Assembly (NCBI RefSeq): GCF_030064125.1
Contig: NZ_CP125957.1
Coordinates: 2,728,001-2,792,000, forward strand
Direction: 5' to 3'
Source: Pseudomonas sp. G2-4
GTDB taxonomy: Bacteria; Pseudomonadota; Gammaproteobacteria; Pseudomonadales; Pseudomonadaceae
Length of the DNA: 64,000 bases
Below the pieces are notes generated by a model. The model saw only the letters and a list, made by a program, of their open reading frames with translations, was not told where the DNA came from and searched no databases. Positions 27,601 to 39,069 of the stretch are shown piece by piece (the stretch's first letter is position 1; each line of letters starts with the position of its first letter). A program made the translations under genes and the position numbers.

Positions 27601-30600
27601 TGCTGCTGCCAGACGGCGTAATCGGCATATTGCAGGGCCAGGGGTGGCAGCGGATCGTCGAGGCCTTGGCTGAAAGCGGCGTAGAGGGTGTTGAATTCAC
27701 CGATCAGCACGGCCACCGACCAACCGTCCGAGACGATGTGGTGCTGGGTGACCAACAGGATGTGTTCGTCTTCGGCCAGGCGCAGCAGGCGCCCGCGAAT
27801 CATTGGCCCCTGGCTCAGGTCGAAGGCCTCTCGGGTTTCGACCTGGGTCAGTTGCTCTACGGCCTGTCGCCGGGCATCGGCGTCCAGGCTTTGCAGGTCG
27901 TGCTCCTTCAGGGCAAAGCCGATGTCGGCGGCGGCGAACCGTTGATGGACCTCGCCGTCACGGCGTTCGAAGGTGGTGCGCAGGCTTTCGTGGCGGGCGA
28001 CGATGCGGTCCAGGGCGCGCAACAGGGCGTTGCGATCCAGGCTGCCGCGCAGGTGCAACGCGGCGGGCATGTGATAGGCGACGCTGGCGGCGTGGTCCAG
28101 CTGATCGAGGAACCACAAGCGTCGCTGGGCCTGGGACAACGGCAACGGCTGATCGCGGGGGACCACGCTGATTGGCTGGACGCGGGACTCGGCCGCTTGA
28201 TCGACGCACTCGGCCAGCGCACGCAGCGAACCCAGGCCAAACAGCGTACGCAGGTCGATCTCGACCCCGAGGTCCTGATGCAGGTGTGCTTGCAACTGTA
28301 CGGTCAACAGCGAATGGCCACCGAGTTCGAGGAAGCCGTCGTGGCGACCGACCTGATCCAGGTGCAGCAAGCCTTTCCAGATCTCGGCGATGGCGATTTC
28401 GGTGTCGCCCTGGGGGGCTTCGTAGGTTTTGCTTGCCAGGGATTCCTGACCAGGCGCCGGTAGGGCGCGGCGGTCGAGCTTGCCGTTGGCGGTGAGGGGC
28501 AGGGCGTCCAGGTGCACGAAGGCGTTGGGCACCATGTACTCGGGCAAATGCTTGAGCAGGGCGCTGCGCAGTTGCTCGGCCGGGGCCGGCTCGCCGCACA
28601 GGTACGCCACCAACCGGTTGTCCTCCCGGGCAATCACAACGGCATCGGTGATACCGACACAGCCCAGCAACACGGTTTCAATCTCGCCCAATTCGATACG
28701 GAAGCCACGGATCTTCACCTGGAAGTCATTGCGGCCCAGGTATTCCAATGTGCCGTCGGCCAACCAGCGACCGAGGTCACCGGTTTTGTACAGGCGTGCG
28801 TTCGGTTCGCGGCTGAACGGGTCAGCGATGAAACGCTCGGCGCTCAGCTCCGGCCGGTTCAAGTAACCCCGGGCGACGCCGACACCGCCAATATGAATCT
28901 CGCCAGCCACGCCCAACGGCGCCGGTTCGCCACGGGCGTCGAGCACGTGCACCTGGACGTTGGCAATCGGCCGACCAATGCTCGGACGTTCGCCCAGGTC
29001 ACGGATCAAGTCGATGGTGGCGTCCACCGTGCATTCGGTCGGGCCGTACATGTTGTAGAAGCGGATGCTTGAGCAGTTGCGCAGTTTCTCCCAGGTCGCG
29101 GCGTTGATCGCCTCGCCACCGAGCAGCACGCTGACGGGCTGGTAGCTCTGGCGTTCCAGCAGGCCAGCGGCGAGCAGGGTATCGAGCTGCGACGGCGTGG
29201 AGTCGAAAGCATGCACCTGATGCTGTTCGAGGAAGTCCAGCAACTCGTGGCCGCTGGCCCGGATCAGTTGCGGGATGATCACCAGTCGATGACCGGAGAA
29301 CAACTGCGAGATGCCTTTGATCGACATGTCGAAGAAGAACCCGGCATTCAGCGCCACGGTGGCCGGGGCTGGGCAATGCTGGTGGGTGGTGCGGGTCAGC
29401 ACTTGCCAGAAGTTGAACACCGAACGGTGCTCGACCATCACGCCCTTGGACTGCCCGGTGGAACCGGAGGTGTAGATCACATAGGCCAGGTGCGCGGCTG
29501 TAAGGCCGGGTACCTGCGGGTTCACATCGAACGTCGCGTCGTCTGCCGCCCGCAGCGAATCGCTCGTGTCCAGCAAGAACACCGGCAGATCGCCGGACGG
29601 CAAGGTAAGCGCCGATTGGGTCAACAGTGCCCGAGGCTGACTGTCTTGCAGCATGAACGCCATGCGCTCGGCGGGATGGGCCGGGTCGATGGGCACGTAG
29701 GCCGCGCCGGCCTTGAGCACGCCGAGCAGGCCGACGATCATGTCGAGGCTGCGTTCGGCACAGATCGCCACGCGCTGATCGGGCTCGATGCCCAGTTCGA
29801 GCAGCTGCCCGGCCAGGTGATTGGCGCGACGGTTGAGCTGGCGGTAGGTCAATTGTTGGTTTTCATAGACCAGGGCCACGGCCTCGGGATTGGCCTGGAC
29901 CTGGGTTTCGAACAGGGTATGGATTGGCTGTGCCGGGCCGAAATCCGTGGTGGTGTGGTTGAAGTCACTCAGCAGCAATTTCCGCTCGGTTTCGGGCAGC
30001 ACGTCGAGGCTGCTGGCGAGGCGTTCGGGGGCTTGCTCGAGAGCCTCCACCAGCGCGGCCACGGCTTGGCCGAGATACGCGGCGATGCGTTGTGGATCGA
30101 TGCCTCTGATGGATTGGGCCGTGAGGGAGAAGTCTTTTCCCTCATCCGCCACTGCTACTTCAATCGGATAGTTGGTGCGGGCTTCGTTGCTCAGGAACCT
30201 TACACCGTCCCAGGCCAGGATCTGCTCTTCGTTGGCCAGTGAGCCGCCTTCGGTCTGATGGCGGAAATTGAGCAGGGTGGTGAACAGCGGCAGGCCCGGG
30301 CCCACGCTGCTGCAGCGTTGCGCCAGGGCCAGGGATGCTTGTTCGTGGGACAGCAGTTCGCTGAGGTCGCGATAGGTTTCGTCCACCAACGCACGAACAC
30401 CGACCCCGGCCAACTGGACTCGCACCGGCAACGTGTTGATGAATACGCCAAGGGCCCGATCGGCCCCCAGTGAACCTTGCAAACGGCCTGCGAGCACGGT
30501 GCCGAACACCACGTCGTCGCGGTCGGTGCAGCGTCCGAGGACCTGGGCCCAGGCGATATGAAACAGCACGGCCGGCGTCACCCCGGTTGCGCGAGATTGC

Positions 30601-33600
30601 GCGCGGATCCGCTGGCTCAGGGCCGGGTCGAGACGTACGTTGGCTTCCATTACGTGGGCACCGTCGCCCTGGACATCCAGCACGCCGAACGGCGCGGTGG
30701 GCTCGTCGACACGGCTCAGGCGGCGGTTGAAATAGTCTTCGTGGGCCTGCGGCGGTGTCGCCAGGATCTGCGCGACAAACTCCCGATAAGGCATCGGAGC
30801 CGGCAGGCTGGCGCCCTGGTTTTGCAACAGGGTCTGGATTTCTTCGAGCACGATCCCCTGGGACACGTGGTCGCTGATCATGTGGTGATCCAGCAGGGCC
30901 AACAACCAGCGTCCGGAGTGCGGATCGCGGGCGACGCAGGCACGCGTCAGCGGTGCCTGTTGCAAATCCAGGCGCATGTGCCGTGGGTCGCTCAGGCGTT
31001 CGAGTTGAACGCGCGCGTCCTCATCGGCAACCAGGGTGACGTGATCTACCGGTAGCAACGCCTGGCGCTGCACCACCTGAACGGCTTGTGGCTGGCCGAC
31101 CCAATGCACGGCGGTGCGTCGAATGTCATGGCGATCGATCACCACCTGCAGGGCGGCGAGAAAGGCGTCGAGGCGCTGGCGGTCATCGAACTCGATCATC
31201 GAGCGCACCAGATAGGCGTCGCCTTCCTGCCCGAGCAGGTGATGGAACAGAATGCCTTGTTGCAGCGGGGCCAGCGGGTAGATGTCCTGGATGTTCCCGG
31301 CACCGCCGGGAACGGCGGCGACAATCTGCTCGAGTTGGGCCGGGGTCAGTTCCACCAGGGGCAACATGTCCGGGGTCAGGGCCGTGCAGCCAGCGGGAAT
31401 GCCGTTGGCCGGGGCCTGGAACAGTGCCTCGTTATGGCGGCCCAGGACCTCGGCCATCTCCCGCAGGCCAGGTGTCGTGAACACGGTCCGCACCGTGGCG
31501 TTCAAGCCGTACTGGCGCAGGCGATCGATCAGGCTCACGGCCATCAGCGAATGCCCGCCGATGTCGAAGAAGCGGTCGTGACGACTGACCTGTTCGATGC
31601 CCAGCAAATCTTGCCAGACGGTGGCGACGATCTGTTCGACCTCGCCACGCGGTGCCTCATAGGTTCGGCTGGCGAAGGCGTCCTGGCCCGGCACGGGCAG
31701 GGCATTGCGATCGAGTTTGCCATTGGCGGTCAGCGGCAGGTTTTCCAGGTGCACGTAGGCACTGGGCACCATGTACTCGGGCAGGGACTCCAGCAACGCG
31801 GCGCGCAGTTGCTCGGCCGGTACCGGCTCACCGCACAGGTAAGCGACCAACCGCTTGCTGTCCGATTGCCCCGGTTGGCTCTCCAGCGGCACGACCACCA
31901 CTTCGCGGACACCCGCAACAGCGGCGAGGATGGCTTCGATTTCACCCAGCTCAATGCGGAACCCGCGAATCTTGATCTGCGAATCATTGCGGCCTACGTA
32001 GACGACACCTCCGTCGGCGCGGTAGCGGGCGACGTCACCCGTGCGATACAACCGTGCGCCGGGCTCTAAGCCGAACGGATCGCTGATGAACCGTTCGGCA
32101 TTCAGCGCGTCGCGGTTCAAGTAATGCCGCGCGACGCCGGCACCGCCGATGTAGATCTCGCCGTTGACCCCCACCGGCACCGGTTGCTGGTACTCGTCGA
32201 GGATGCGCAGGCACAGGTCCGGCAGCGGCGGGCCGATCAGGCTTGGCGCGCCGCTGTCGATTTCAGCCTGGCTGATCGGGTAATAAGTGGCATGCACGGT
32301 GATTTCGGTGATCCCGTACATGTTCACCAGACGGGTGCGGGACAGCGCGGTGCGCGCGGTCCATGGCCGCAGGCTGCGGAAGTCCAGGGCCTCGCCGCCG
32401 AAGATTACTTCGCGAAGGGTGTGTTCCTGGTCACTGCGCTCACGGGCTTCGCTCAATTGGCGGAAGGCGCTCGGCGTCTGGTTCAGGACGGTGACCTGCT
32501 GCTGGCAGACCAGTGCGTAGAAGTCGTCGGGCGAACGGGCCACGTCACTCGGGACAATCACCAACTTGCCGCCGTAGCTCAGTGCGCCCCAGATTTCCCA
32601 GACCGAGAAGTCAAAGGCAAAGGAGTGGAACAGCGTCCACACGTCGTTGCGGCCGAAGTCGAATAGTTCGGCGGTGGCGTCGAACAGTCGTGCGACGTTG
32701 CCGTGCTCTACCAACACACCCTTGGGCAGTCCGGTCGAACCCGATGTGTAGATGACGTAGGCCAGATGCTGGGGCGTCAGGCCAAGCGCACTGGCCTCGA
32801 GGTTGTAGTCCAGGGACTGATCGTCTGCCGCGACGTAATCATCGAGATTCACCACCGGCACAGCATGCTCGGGTAACACCTCGAGGCAGGCCGGCTGGGC
32901 CAGCAAGGCCACCGGGCTGCTGTCGCCCAGCAGATAGCCGAGACGCTCAGTGGGGTAGGCCGGATCCAGCGGCACGTAAGCCGCTCCGGCTTTGAGCACG
33001 GCCAGGACTGCGCAAACCATTTCCACGCCACGCTGGGCCAGGATCGCCACCCGGTCATCGGGACGCACGCCTTGGGCGAGCAATGCCCGGGCGATGTGGT
33101 TGGCGCGGCGATTGAGCGCCTGATAAGTCAGTTCGAGTTCGCCGAAGACCAGGGCGATGGCCTGGGGTTGGGCGGCGGCAAGTTGTTCGAAACGCTGATG
33201 AATCAGCCACTGCGGATCGAACACGGCTTTGGGTGGCCGCGCCGCGGGTGAAGCCTGGCGCTGGGCCGGGCTGAGCAATGGCAAGCCGAGCACGGGTTGT
33301 TCGGCATCCTCGACCATGGCTTCCAGCAGGGTCTGGAAATGCTGGGCGAAGCGTTCCACGGTGGAGCGGTCGAACAGGTCGCTGGCGTACTCGAACCTGC
33401 CACTGATGGTGTCGCCGTTGTCGTTGAGCGACAGGCTGACATCGAACTGAGTGGTGTCGATGGCCTGGGGCAGCAGGCTCAGATCCAACCCCGGCAGCGC
33501 CAAGGCCTGGTCATGGGGGGTGTTGCCGAGCACCAGCATCGCCTGGAACAGCGGGCTGTGGCTCAGGCTGCGCTCCGGTTGCAGGGCTTCGACGACCTGT

Positions 33601-36600
33601 TCGAACGGCAAATCCTGATGACTGTAAGCGTCAAGGGTGGTGGCCTTGACCTGGGCCAGGAACTGATCGAGACGGCTGTGGGCGTGGACATCGATGCGCA
33701 GGGCCAGGGTATTGACGAAGAAACCGATCAGCGCCTCGGTTTCGCGGCGCGGGCGGTTGGCCACGGGCGTGCCGATCACCACTTCAGGCTGATTGCTCAG
33801 GCGCGAGAGCAGGATCGACCAGGCCCCCAGCAGCGTCATGAACGGGGTCAGGCCTTGTTGCTGGCTGAAGCTGCGCAGCCTGGCGCTCAGTGCTGCCGGG
33901 ATTTCCAGCGCCACGGCGGCGCCGCGGTAGCTTTGCACCGGCGGCCGGCTGTGGTCGCTGGGCAACTCCAGCAGCGCGGGGGCGCCGGCGAGGTGGTCTT
34001 TCCAGAACCGGGTCTGGGCCTGCAGCCGCTCACCTTGCAGGTGTTGCTGTTGCCAGGCAGCGTAGTCGGCGTATTGCAGGGCCAGGGCTGGCAGTGGATC
34101 GTCGAGGCCTTGGCTGAAAGCGGCGTAGAGTTCGTTGAACTCACCGATCAACACCGCCACCGACCAACCGTCGGAGACGATGTGGTGCTGGGTGACCAGC
34201 AGGATGTGCTCGTCTTCGGCCAGGCGCAGCAGGCGTCCACGAATCAGCGGCCCTTGGCTCAGGTCGAAAGCTTCGCGCGCTTCGGCCTGGGTCCATTGCT
34301 CGACGGCCTGTTGGCGGTCCGCGGGGGCCAGGGCTTGCAGATCGTGCTCGACCAGGGCGAAACCGCTGTCGGTGGCGGCGAACCGTTGATGGACTTCGCC
34401 GTCACGCTGCTCGAAGGTGGTGCGCAGGCTTTCATGCCGGGCGACGATACGGTCCAGGGCCTGCTGCAAGGCGTTGCGATCCAAGCTGCCGCGCAAGTGC
34501 AACGCGGCGGGCATGTGATAGGCGACGCTGGCGGCGTGGTCCAGTTGATCGAGAAACCACAAGCGTTGCTGAGCCAGGGACAGCGGCAACGGCTGGTCGC
34601 GGGAGATCACGGCAATCGACTGGCGCTGTGACTGGCTGGCCTGTTCAACACGCTGGGCCAGTTCGCTCAACGAGGTCTGGGCGAACAACGTGCGCAGGTC
34701 GATCTCGACGCCCAGGTCTTGATGCAGGCGCGCTTGCATCTGTACGGTCAGCAGCGAATGACCGCCGAGTTCCAGGAAACTGTCGTGGCGACCGACCTGA
34801 TCCAGGCCGAGCAAGGACTGCCAGATCGCGGCAATGGCGATTTCGGTGTCGCCCTGAGGGTCTTCGTAGGTTTTGCTCGCCAGGGATTCCTGGCCGGGTG
34901 CGGGCAAGGCGCGGCGGTCGAGCTTACCGTTGGCGGTGAGAGGCAGAGTGTCCAGATGCACGAAGGCACTGGGCACCATGTACTCGGGCAAATGCTTGAG
35001 CAGGGCGCTGCGCAGTTGCTCGGCTGGGGCCGGTTCGCCGCAGACATAGGCGACCAGACGCTTGCTGTCCGGTTGCCCGGGGGTGTCTTCCCGGGCGATC
35101 ACCACCACTTCGCGCACGCCGGGGCACAGCGCCAGCGCCGCTTCGACTTCGCCGATCTCGATGCGCAAACCGCGAATTTTCACCTGGAAGTCGTTGCGGC
35201 CCAGGTACTCCAGCGCACCGTTGGCAAGCCAGCGGCCAAGGTCGCCAGTCTTGTACAAGCGTGCATTCGGTTCGTTGCTGAACGGGTCAGCGATGAAGCG
35301 TTCGGCGCTCAGCTGCGGTTGATTCAGGTAACCCCTTGCCACGCCGATGCCACCGATGTGGATTTCCCCGGCGACACCCAATGGTTGGGGTTCGCCACGG
35401 CCATCGAGCACATGCATCTGGGTATTGGCGATTGGCCTGCCAATGGGCACGCTTTCGCCGGGATCACTGGGGAGACATTGCCAGGCGGTCACGTCGATGG
35501 CGGCCTCAGTCGGGCCGTACAGATTATGCAGCTCGATGCCTGTCAATTGCCGTTCGAAGCGCCGTTGCAGGCTGCGGGGCAGGGCTTCGCCACTGCACAG
35601 CACTCGCCGCAGGTCAGGAAACCCCTGGCTGTCGCGGTGTTCCAGGAACACGTCGAGCATCGACGGCACGAAGTGCAGCATCGTGATGCCGGCCTGGCGC
35701 ATCAGTCGGGCCAGGTAGTCCGGCTCCTGATGGCCTCCCGGGCGGGCCATGACCAGTTCGCCGCCCGCCAACAGTGGCAGGAAAAACTCCCAGACCGACA
35801 CGTCGAAACCGAACGGGGTCTTTTGCAGGACCCGGTCGCTGGCGTCGACGCTGTATGCGTCCCGGGCCCAGAGCAGGCGGTTGACCACCCCCAGGTGTTC
35901 ATTCATCACGCCTTTGGGGGTGCCGGTTGAGCCCGAGGTGTAGAGCACGTAGGCCAGGTGTCGCGGCGTCAGGCCCAGGGTCTGCGGGTCTGGATTATGT
36001 GCCGGTTGCGTGGTCAGTTGCCCGTGGTCTTCATCGTCATCCAGGGTCAGCAACGGCATGTTCAACGCTGGCAACGAGTCCAGCAGCCCCTGGCTGCTCA
36101 GCACGGCCAGGGGGGCGCTGTCGTCAAGCATGAAGGCCTGGCGCGCGCTCGGCAGGTCTGGATCGATCGGCACGTAGGCGCCGCCGGCCTTGAGGATCCC
36201 CAGCAGGGCGACGACCATTTCCGGACCGCGCTTGAGGCTCACGGCCACGCGAGCGTCCGGCTTCACGCCGAGTTCGATCAGGCGATGGGCAAGCTGGTTG
36301 GCCTGGCGATTGAGTTGTGCGTAGCTGAGCAGTGGCCCGGTGTCGTCGCGTACGGCGCAGGCGTCCGGGCGCTGCTCGGCCTGTTGTTCGAACAGCGTGT
36401 GGATCAGCACATCCTGGGGGTATGGGCGGGCCGTGGCGTTGAATTCGACTTGCAAGCGTTGCCGCTCGGCCTGGCTCATCAGCGGGAACTCGCCCACCGG
36501 GGTGTCATAGCGCTCCAGCACCGCTTCGAGCATCGCGAGCATGCGTTGTTGCAGATACCGGGCTTCTTCCAGGCTGAAGTAGGCGGTGTTGAAGTTGAAG

Positions 36601-37823
36601 TCAAGGTGCACGTCTTCAAACGGATGGTAGTCGCGGACGAAGATCGCCATGGGCGTCTGCTCATAGCCGTTATCCATCGTGATCACGCGAGATGACGTGC
36701 CACCGAACTGATCGTCGCCGTCGAGGCTTTCGAACGACAGCGAAACGTCGAACAGTTGCCGACGGCCAGTTTGCGGCAGGCGCAGGGTGCGGTTGAGTTC
36801 GGCAATCGGGAAGCGCTGATGGCGGTAGCAGCGGCGCAGTTGCCCGCCGGCAGTGTGCATCAGCTCCAGCAGAGAGGCCTGGGGATCGACCGGTAGGCGA
36901 ATCGGGCTGACCGAGGAAAACATGCCCGCGGTTTCTTTTGCCCGGGCCGTCGTACGGTTGTGCACGGGCATGCCGATGACGATTTCATCGACCCCCACGG
37001 TGCGGCAGAAATAGGTGGCGACCACGCTGATCAGCACATGGGCCACCGACAGGCTGCGCTCGCTGGCGAACTGTGTCAGCGCGTTGTACAGCGCTCGCGG
37101 CAGCATCGCCTGGACCTGCTCGCTCGGCGCCAGTTCGTTAGCCTGCCCGGTTTTGAAATCGGCCCGGCGTTGCAGCAGTGAGGGCGGCAATTGCGCGTAG
37201 GTTTCCTGCCAGAACGCACGGTCCCGCTCATAACGGGAAGACTGCAGGTAAGCCCGGTCATCCTCCAGGAATGACAGGTAGGAGTGCCCCTGGGCGACCT
37301 CTTCATTGCCGGCCAGTAGCGCATTGTAGGCCGCCCCCACGGCATGGCCGATCAACGCAACGCCGATGCCGTCGGTGACCAGGTGGTGGTAGCGGTTGAG
37401 CCAGTAGTGGCGGTGCGGGCCGCAACGGACCATGCGCGCTTCCCAGAGCTGGCCGGTGAGCGATTCGAATGGTTGGCGGAAGGCGTTGCGCAGGTAGTCC
37501 ATGGCCAGGCCGGCCTCGGCGTCGGCCTCGGAAAATTCCACCACTTCCAGGTTCACCTTGACCTCGGGCAAGACCCGCTGACGGCCGATGCCGCCCTCAT
37601 GGCTGAAGCTCAGGCGCAGGGTGTCGTGGCGGTTGGCAACCAGCTCGATGGCTTTCTCGAACAGCGGGATGTCGATCTCGCCCATGATCTCCAGGGACAT
37701 GCCAATGTTGTAGTAGGGCAGGTCTGGGTGCGCGAGTTGATCGAGCCAGATGCCCTGTTGGACCGAGGCCAGTTCATGGGACGCGGAGTCTTGTTCGGGC
37801 AGCTTGGCGATCGAGGAATCCAT
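21657..37823 (-). CDS. Lipononapeptide synthetase, modules 1-5
   Basis: NRPS of 5388 aa, five complete C-A-T modules, no TE. C1 (HHLVTDG ~148) would acylate the first residue; A1 (~488-965) reads DVWHLSLID, Ser. C2 is LCL (HHIVSDG ~1215); A2 (~1560-2036) reads DFWNIGMVH, Thr. C3 is a dual C/E domain (HHLLGQEGD ~2190, catalytic HHMISDH ~2315), so residue 2 is predicted D; A3 (~2650-3110) reads D-M-K-D-L-G-M-V-D, acidic. C4 is LCL; A4 (~3712-4178) reads roughly D-L-K-N-V-G-G-G-V, not assigned. C5 is dual C/E (HHLLGHEGD ~4330), so residue 4 is D; A5 (~4785-5260) reads D-S-A-L-I-A-E-V-W, nearest to His codes. T domains carry GGHSL. The protein hands the chain to the next gene, whose ATG lies inside this stop. 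Position pattern and context match the cormycin/nunamycin/thanamycin family. The start ATG at 37823 has a weak AGGTG about 8 nt upstream. Confidence 0.9.
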   Translation of the reverse strand: MDSSIAKLPEQDSASHELASVQQGIWLDQLAHPDLPYYNIGMSLEIMGEIDIPLFEKAIELVANRHDTLRLSFSHEGGIGRQRVLPEVKVNLEVVEFSEADAEAGLAMDYLRNAFRQPFESLTGQLWEARMVRCGPHRHYWLNRYHHLVTDGIGVALIGHAVGAAYNALLAGNEEVAQGHSYLSFLEDDRAYLQSSRYERDRAFWQETYAQLPPSLLQRRADFKTGQANELAPSEQVQAMLPRALYNALTQFASERSLSVAHVLISVVATYFCRTVGVDEIVIGMPVHNRTTARAKETAGMFSSVSPIRLPVDPQASLLELMHTAGGQLRRCYRHQRFPIAELNRTLRLPQTGRRQLFDVSLSFESLDGDDQFGGTSSRVITMDNGYEQTPMAIFVRDYHPFEDVHLDFNFNTAYFSLEEARYLQQRMLAMLEAVLERYDTPVGEFPLMSQAERQRLQVEFNATARPYPQDVLIHTLFEQQAEQRPDACAVRDDTGPLLSYAQLNRQANQLAHRLIELGVKPDARVAVSLKRGPEMVVALLGILKAGGAYVPIDPDLPSARQAFMLDDSAPLAVLSSQGLLDSLPALNMPLLTLDDDEDHGQLTTQPAHNPDPQTLGLTPRHLAYVLYTSGSTGTPKGVMNEHLGVVNRLLWARDAYSVDASDRVLQKTPFGFDVSVWEFFLPLLAGGELVMARPGGHQEPDYLARLMRQAGITMLHFVPSMLDVFLEHRDSQGFPDLRRVLCSGEALPRSLQRRFERQLTGIELHNLYGPTEAAIDVTAWQCLPSDPGESVPIGRPIANTQMHVLDGRGEPQPLGVAGEIHIGGIGVARGYLNQPQLSAERFIADPFSNEPNARLYKTGDLGRWLANGALEYLGRNDFQVKIRGLRIEIGEVEAALALCPGVREVVVIAREDTPGQPDSKRLVAYVCGEPAPAEQLRSALLKHLPEYMVPSAFVHLDTLPLTANGKLDRRALPAPGQESLASKTYEDPQGDTEIAIAAIWQSLLGLDQVGRHDSFLELGGHSLLTVQMQARLHQDLGVEIDLRTLFAQTSLSELAQRVEQASQSQRQSIAVISRDQPLPLSLAQQRLWFLDQLDHAASVAYHMPAALHLRGSLDRNALQQALDRIVARHESLRTTFEQRDGEVHQRFAATDSGFALVEHDLQALAPADRQQAVEQWTQAEAREAFDLSQGPLIRGRLLRLAEDEHILLVTQHHIVSDGWSVAVLIGEFNELYAAFSQGLDDPLPALALQYADYAAWQQQHLQGERLQAQTRFWKDHLAGAPALLELPSDHSRPPVQSYRGAAVALEIPAALSARLRSFSQQQGLTPFMTLLGAWSILLSRLSNQPEVVIGTPVANRPRRETEALIGFFVNTLALRIDVHAHSRLDQFLAQVKATTLDAYSHQDLPFEQVVEALQPERSLSHSPLFQAMLVLGNTPHDQALALPGLDLSLLPQAIDTTQFDVSLSLNDNGDTISGRFEYASDLFDRSTVERFAQHFQTLLEAMVEDAEQPVLGLPLLSPAQRQASPAARPPKAVFDPQWLIHQRFEQLAAAQPQAIALVFGELELTYQALNRRANHIARALLAQGVRPDDRVAILAQRGVEMVCAVLAVLKAGAAYVPLDPAYPTERLGYLLGDSSPVALLAQPACLEVLPEHAVPVVNLDDYVAADDQSLDYNLEASALGLTPQHLAYVIYTSGSTGLPKGVLVEHGNVARLFDATAELFDFGRNDVWTLFHSFAFDFSVWEIWGALSYGGKLVIVPSDVARSPDDFYALVCQQQVTVLNQTPSAFRQLSEARERSDQEHTLREVIFGGEALDFRSLRPWTARTALSRTRLVNMYGITEITVHATYYPISQAEIDSGAPSLIGPPLPDLCLRILDEYQQPVPVGVNGEIYIGGAGVARHYLNRDALNAERFISDPFGLEPGARLYRTGDVARYRADGGVVYVGRNDSQIKIRGFRIELGEIEAILAAVAGVREVVVVPLESQPGQSDSKRLVAYLCGEPVPAEQLRAALLESLPEYMVPSAYVHLENLPLTANGKLDRNALPVPGQDAFASRTYEAPRGEVEQIVATVWQDLLGIEQVSRHDRFFDIGGHSLMAVSLIDRLRQYGLNATVRTVFTTPGLREMAEVLGRHNEALFQAPANGIPAGCTALTPDMLPLVELTPAQLEQIVAAVPGGAGNIQDIYPLAPLQQGILFHHLLGQEGDAYLVRSMIEFDDRQRLDAFLAALQVVIDRHDIRRTAVHWVGQPQAVQVVQRQALLPVDHVTLVADEDARVQLERLSDPRHMRLDLQQAPLTRACVARDPHSGRWLLALLDHHMISDHVSQGIVLEEIQTLLQNQGASLPAPMPYREFVAQILATPPQAHEDYFNRRLSRVDEPTAPFGVLDVQGDGAHVMEANVRLDPALSQRIRAQSRATGVTPAVLFHIAWAQVLGRCTDRDDVVFGTVLAGRLQGSLGADRALGVFINTLPVRVQLAGVGVRALVDETYRDLSELLSHEQASLALAQRCSSVGPGLPLFTTLLNFRHQTEGGSLANEEQILAWDGVRFLSNEARTNYPIEVAVADEGKDFSLTAQSIRGIDPQRIAAYLGQAVAALVEALEQAPERLASSLDVLPETERKLLLSDFNHTTTDFGPAQPIHTLFETQVQANPEAVALVYENQQLTYRQLNRRANHLAGQLLELGIEPDQRVAICAERSLDMIVGLLGVLKAGAAYVPIDPAHPAERMAFMLQDSQPRALLTQSALTLPSGDLPVFLLDTSDSLRAADDATFDVNPQVPGLTAAHLAYVIYTSGSTGQSKGVMVEHRSVFNFWQVLTRTTHQHCPAPATVALNAGFFFDMSIKGISQLFSGHRLVIIPQLIRASGHELLDFLEQHQVHAFDSTPSQLDTLLAAGLLERQSYQPVSVLLGGEAINAATWEKLRNCSSIRFYNMYGPTECTVDATIDLIRDLGERPSIGRPIANVQVHVLDARGEPAPLGVAGEIHIGGVGVARGYLNRPELSAERFIADPFSREPNARLYKTGDLGRWLADGTLEYLGRNDFQVKIRGFRIELGEIETVLLGCVGITDAVVIAREDNRLVAYLCGEPAPAEQLRSALLKHLPEYMVPNAFVHLDALPLTANGKLDRRALPAPGQESLASKTYEAPQGDTEIAIAEIWKGLLHLDQVGRHDGFLELGGHSLLTVQLQAHLHQDLGVEIDLRTLFGLGSLRALAECVDQAAESRVQPISVVPRDQPLPLSQAQRRLWFLDQLDHAASVAYHMPAALHLRGSLDRNALLRALDRIVARHESLRTTFERRDGEVHQRFAAADIGFALKEHDLQSLDADARRQAVEQLTQVETREAFDLSQGPMIRGRLLRLAEDEHILLVTQHHIVSDGWSVAVLIGEFNTLYAAFSQGLDDPLPPLALQYADYAVWQQQHLQGERLQAQTRFWQDHLSGAPALLELPSDRSRPPVQSYRGATVALELPAPLSAKLRRFSQQQGLTPFMTLLGAWSILLSRLSNQPEVVIGTPVANRPRNETEALIGFFVNTLALRIDVQAHRRVDQLLAQIKATTLDAYSHQDLPFEQIVEALQPARSLGHSPLFQATLVLGNTPRDQVLALPGLNLTPLPQAASTSHFDVSLSLNDNGETFSGQFQYATDLFDEATVVGWSRHFLHLLDALLVDVTQPLASLPLLDPQQRQQLLVEFNPATTVLDESPGRFPHAVFEAQATRTPDAVALVCAGQVLSYAELNAQANRIAHRLIALGVQPDDTVGLFSRRSPEMVMGLLGIMKAGAAYVPLDPQYPAERLAHMLADSAPRVLVRQQDLDNLPMPEGLATLELGCPSLLQAPDRNPRVADLNFGHLAYVIYTSGSTGLPKGVMVEHRGLRNLLDWFIEDLAFNADDAVLLASSYNFDLTQKNILAPLMVGAQLHLAEEPFSPGAIVAQIAEAGITHTNLSPSAFHTLVIADRHQALSRLKRVVLGGEPIPVAMLEKLVEPRPTVVNGYGPTECSGVVGWHRVNSDLSTYRDQSIPIGKPIRNMQMHVLDSHGQLLPVGVRGEVHIGGVGVARGYRNRPELSAERFIADPFSSTANARLYKTGDIGRWLPNGTLEYLGRNDDQVKIRGLRVELGEIEAALAALPGVHEAVVVARDHQADETYSKRLVAYLCGEPAAAEQLRAELLKRLPDYMVPSAFVVLEALPLTPNGKLDRRALPEPGQDAYASRAYEAPQGPVELAIADIWQQLLGLERVGRHDGFFELGGHSLLAVSLIERLREQGLNADVRSVFSAPSLRELAQAVANAKDQTFQAPANLIPAACTALTPEMLPLVTLTPAQLERLVTAVPGGAANIQDIYPLAPLQEGILFHHLLGHEGDAYLMRSMLDFDNRQCLDAFIAAVQAVIDRHDILRTAVHWDGLPQAVQVVQRQARLTVHSVTLDPHKDPLHQLETLSDPRQLRLDLRQAPLMRACIAQDPHSERWMLALLNHHMASDHVTLEIVLEEIHAILHGQGDSLATPQPYRDFIAQTQAIPTHVHEDYFRRRLADVDTPTAPFDLLEVQGDGNHIEEASVRLSVELNLRIRAQARERGITPAVLFHVAWGQVLARCTGRDDVVFGTVVAGRLQGSAGAERALGVFINTLPVRLQLAEGGANAQVMATHRDLSELLAHEQASLALAQRCSGVPNALPLFTSLLNYRHQRGDNPLHWPGMRILGSAERSNYPLTLSVNDYGDALGLAVQSVRAVDPQRICALMQRALEQLTQALMYTPKISLMELDVLPAEERTLLLDTFNQTAVDYPTQRCIQQLFEEQVHRTPDACALVDSQQRLSYAELNAQANRLAHQLIAAGVQPGDLVAICVERGVAMISGLLGILKAGGAYVPLDPTYPAERLASIIEDARPRLLLADTVGRTAIGTLQEGTRYLAIEQALAAPSSSRDPHLDSTGLTPAHLAYVIYTSGSTGKPKGVMIEHHNLVASTLARGAVYGPATGKRFLLLSSIAFDSSVAGIFGTLVSGGALCIPDAETARDPEAIARFIGEQAITSLLCVPSLGRLVLASLAAGEGHGALQEMIVAGEACPAQLVQECAGLEPSITLYNEYGPTEATVWATVHRCTVEDQGTVPIGRGIPNSRLYVLDEQRQPTPLGVPGELYVGGAGVARGYLDRAQLNAEHFLADPFAASDEARMYRTGDLVRMRADGVLEFLGRNDQQVKIRGFRIEPGEIEALMLTLPGVREAAVITREDTPGAVRLVAYLSVEPHLAGRNASSTLRPYLVSQLPDYMVPTAFVVLEQLPLSPNGKLDRRALPAPRSEDFAYRQYEAPNGETEALLAQIWADLLGLERIGRHDDFFELGGHSLLAVQVTLRARETFGVEVPLRGVFEHPSLGALADLITTLQLAQYESDELLDLQQEMASLSESELLAIVSKDA
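28305..30130. repeat. Duplicated A/T-domain DNA block, copy in module 3
   Basis: Partner of 10680-12530. The same acidic-residue signature occurs in modules 3 and 8, and the DNA match extends through most of the A domain and into the T domain. Confidence 0.85.
32115..33395. repeat. Duplicated Thr A-domain DNA block, copy in module 2
   Basis: Partner of 14520-15795. It gives module 2 the Thr signature of module 7, where the relatives recalled carry Ser, Dab or Orn at residue 2. Confidence 0.85.
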
Positions 37824-37958
37824 GTAGGAGCACCTGTTTGCAAATCATGAGTTCGTTTCCGGTCACAGGGCAGCGCTGCACAGTGATCAGGACGACGGCA
37901 TGTCGGCGGGACGAAAGAAAATAGTGGGAAAAAACTAGAACATCCGTTGAGTGATGTC

Positions 37959-37978
37959 TGTCATGGGAAGCAGGGACA
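37959..37978. promoter_or_regulatory. syr-syp-box-like dyad in the divergent promoter region
   Basis: TGTCATGGGAAGCAGGGACA, 20 bp, with TGTC and GACA outer half-sites. It lies 135 nt from the ATG of the 5388-aa synthetase and 89 nt from the ATG of the divergent oxygenase gene, so one activator site could serve both. The 244-bp intergenic region shows no gene. Confidence 0.65.
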
Positions 37979-38067
37979 ACCACGGGAAACGGGGCATTGC
38001 GGTGCTTGGGCAGGGTGGCGCGAGTCTGTTATACCAACGGCCCTGAGTGTGTTTGCGAGGGTCGAAA

Positions 38068-39069
38068 ATGCCACTAATCACCGAGTCGGATCGTCCAGCC
38101 TCAAAGTTCTGGAGCCTGTCCCGTTTCCCCAATCACCCCAAGGCCGGACCGGTCGAGGTGATCGATGCGCTGACGATTTCCAATGAGCAATTCACCCGCC
38201 AGTACGTGAATTACAACCGTCCTTGCCTGGTTAAGAATGCGGTGCGGCACTGGCCGGCGTTCCATAAGTGGAACCTCGACTACCTCAAGGCGCATTCGCG
38301 CAACAGTTCGGTGAAGGTGCGTTCGAAGATCGTCTCGGAGGTCATCGGCTGGTCGAAGCCCGAGGTCAAGGCGGCGATGACCGAGTACGCGAAAACGGTC
38401 TTCCAGGAAGTGCCGTTCCATGAGTTTCTCGACAGGCTTGGCGAGGGCGATGATCCGCAGGTGGCCGACAGTTGCCGCTTTTCCAAAGGCTCTGCCATCG
38501 AGCAGATGAGGGAAGACGTCGGTGGCCTGCCCTTCATGCCGACGCTGTCCAAGCCCCGGCACTATCCACCCCATCGCAGTTTCCTGTACCGCAACTCCTA
38601 CACCGATTGGCATTTCCATGTGGTCGATGAGACCTTCATGGCCCAGGTAGTCGGTGCCAAGGAAGTGCTCTTGCTGCCGCCGGACGAGGCCAGCTGGCGG
38701 GCGCTTCGGCCGGTGGTCGAGGAGGCGGGTTATCTGTACGACATCGACACCCAGCGCTTCCCGGGCACTCGGGGTTTGCATGCATTGCGCACGGTGGTGG
38801 AACCGGGCGATGCGTTGTACATACCGGTCTATTGGTGGCATGCGGTGCAATCGATGGATGACGCATTCGGCGCGACCGTTGCCGCGACATTCCCGACCCC
38901 CTTGCATGTCAGTGGCGATATCCGCTCGCCCATTGCCAGGCGGGTATTGCGCACCTTTCTGTTTTCCCGTTATGCGCCGTTGGTGCTGGGGGTAGTGGCC
39001 TATTCCCTGGTTTATCGACTGGGGCGCAGCCTGATCGGTGCCGGCAAGCCCCGCGATGCGCGCACATGA
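38068..39069 (+). CDS. JmjC/cupin_8-like non-haem iron oxygenase
   Basis: Protein of 333 aa in the cupin-like/JmjC fold (factor-inhibiting-HIF-like) family, whose members hydroxylate Asp, Asn, His or Arg side chains with Fe(II) and 2-oxoglutarate. Diagnostic stretches are WHFHVVDETF at 181-190, QVVGAKEVLLLPPDE at 193-207, and EPGDALYIPVYWWHAV at 245-260. The first and last metal His would be H182 and H258. The usual acid of HxD/E is replaced by H184 (HFH), so the iron site cannot be assigned with certainty. A hydrophobic segment (~310-330) near the C-terminus may touch the membrane. The start is ATG 38068, preceded by GAGGG; an in-frame GTG at 38047 has poorer context. It is divergent from the nonapeptide synthetase and its stop overlaps the exporter start (ATGA), so it probably tailors or protects against a product of this island. 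The substrate is unknown. Confidence 0.7.
   Translation: MPLITESDRPASKFWSLSRFPNHPKAGPVEVIDALTISNEQFTRQYVNYNRPCLVKNAVRHWPAFHKWNLDYLKAHSRNSSVKVRSKIVSEVIGWSKPEVKAAMTEYAKTVFQEVPFHEFLDRLGEGDDPQVADSCRFSKGSAIEQMREDVGGLPFMPTLSKPRHYPPHRSFLYRNSYTDWHFHVVDETFMAQVVGAKEVLLLPPDEASWRALRPVVEEAGYLYDIDTQRFPGTRGLHALRTVVEPGDALYIPVYWWHAVQSMDDAFGATVAATFPTPLHVSGDIRSPIARRVLRTFLFSRYAPLVLGVVAYSLVYRLGRSLIGAGKPRDART

Noticed and set aside
25386..28463. 1025-aa ORF on the plus strand
   Set aside because: It is antisense to continuous NRPS domains with intact motifs, has no recognisable domain, and is explained by high GC third positions.
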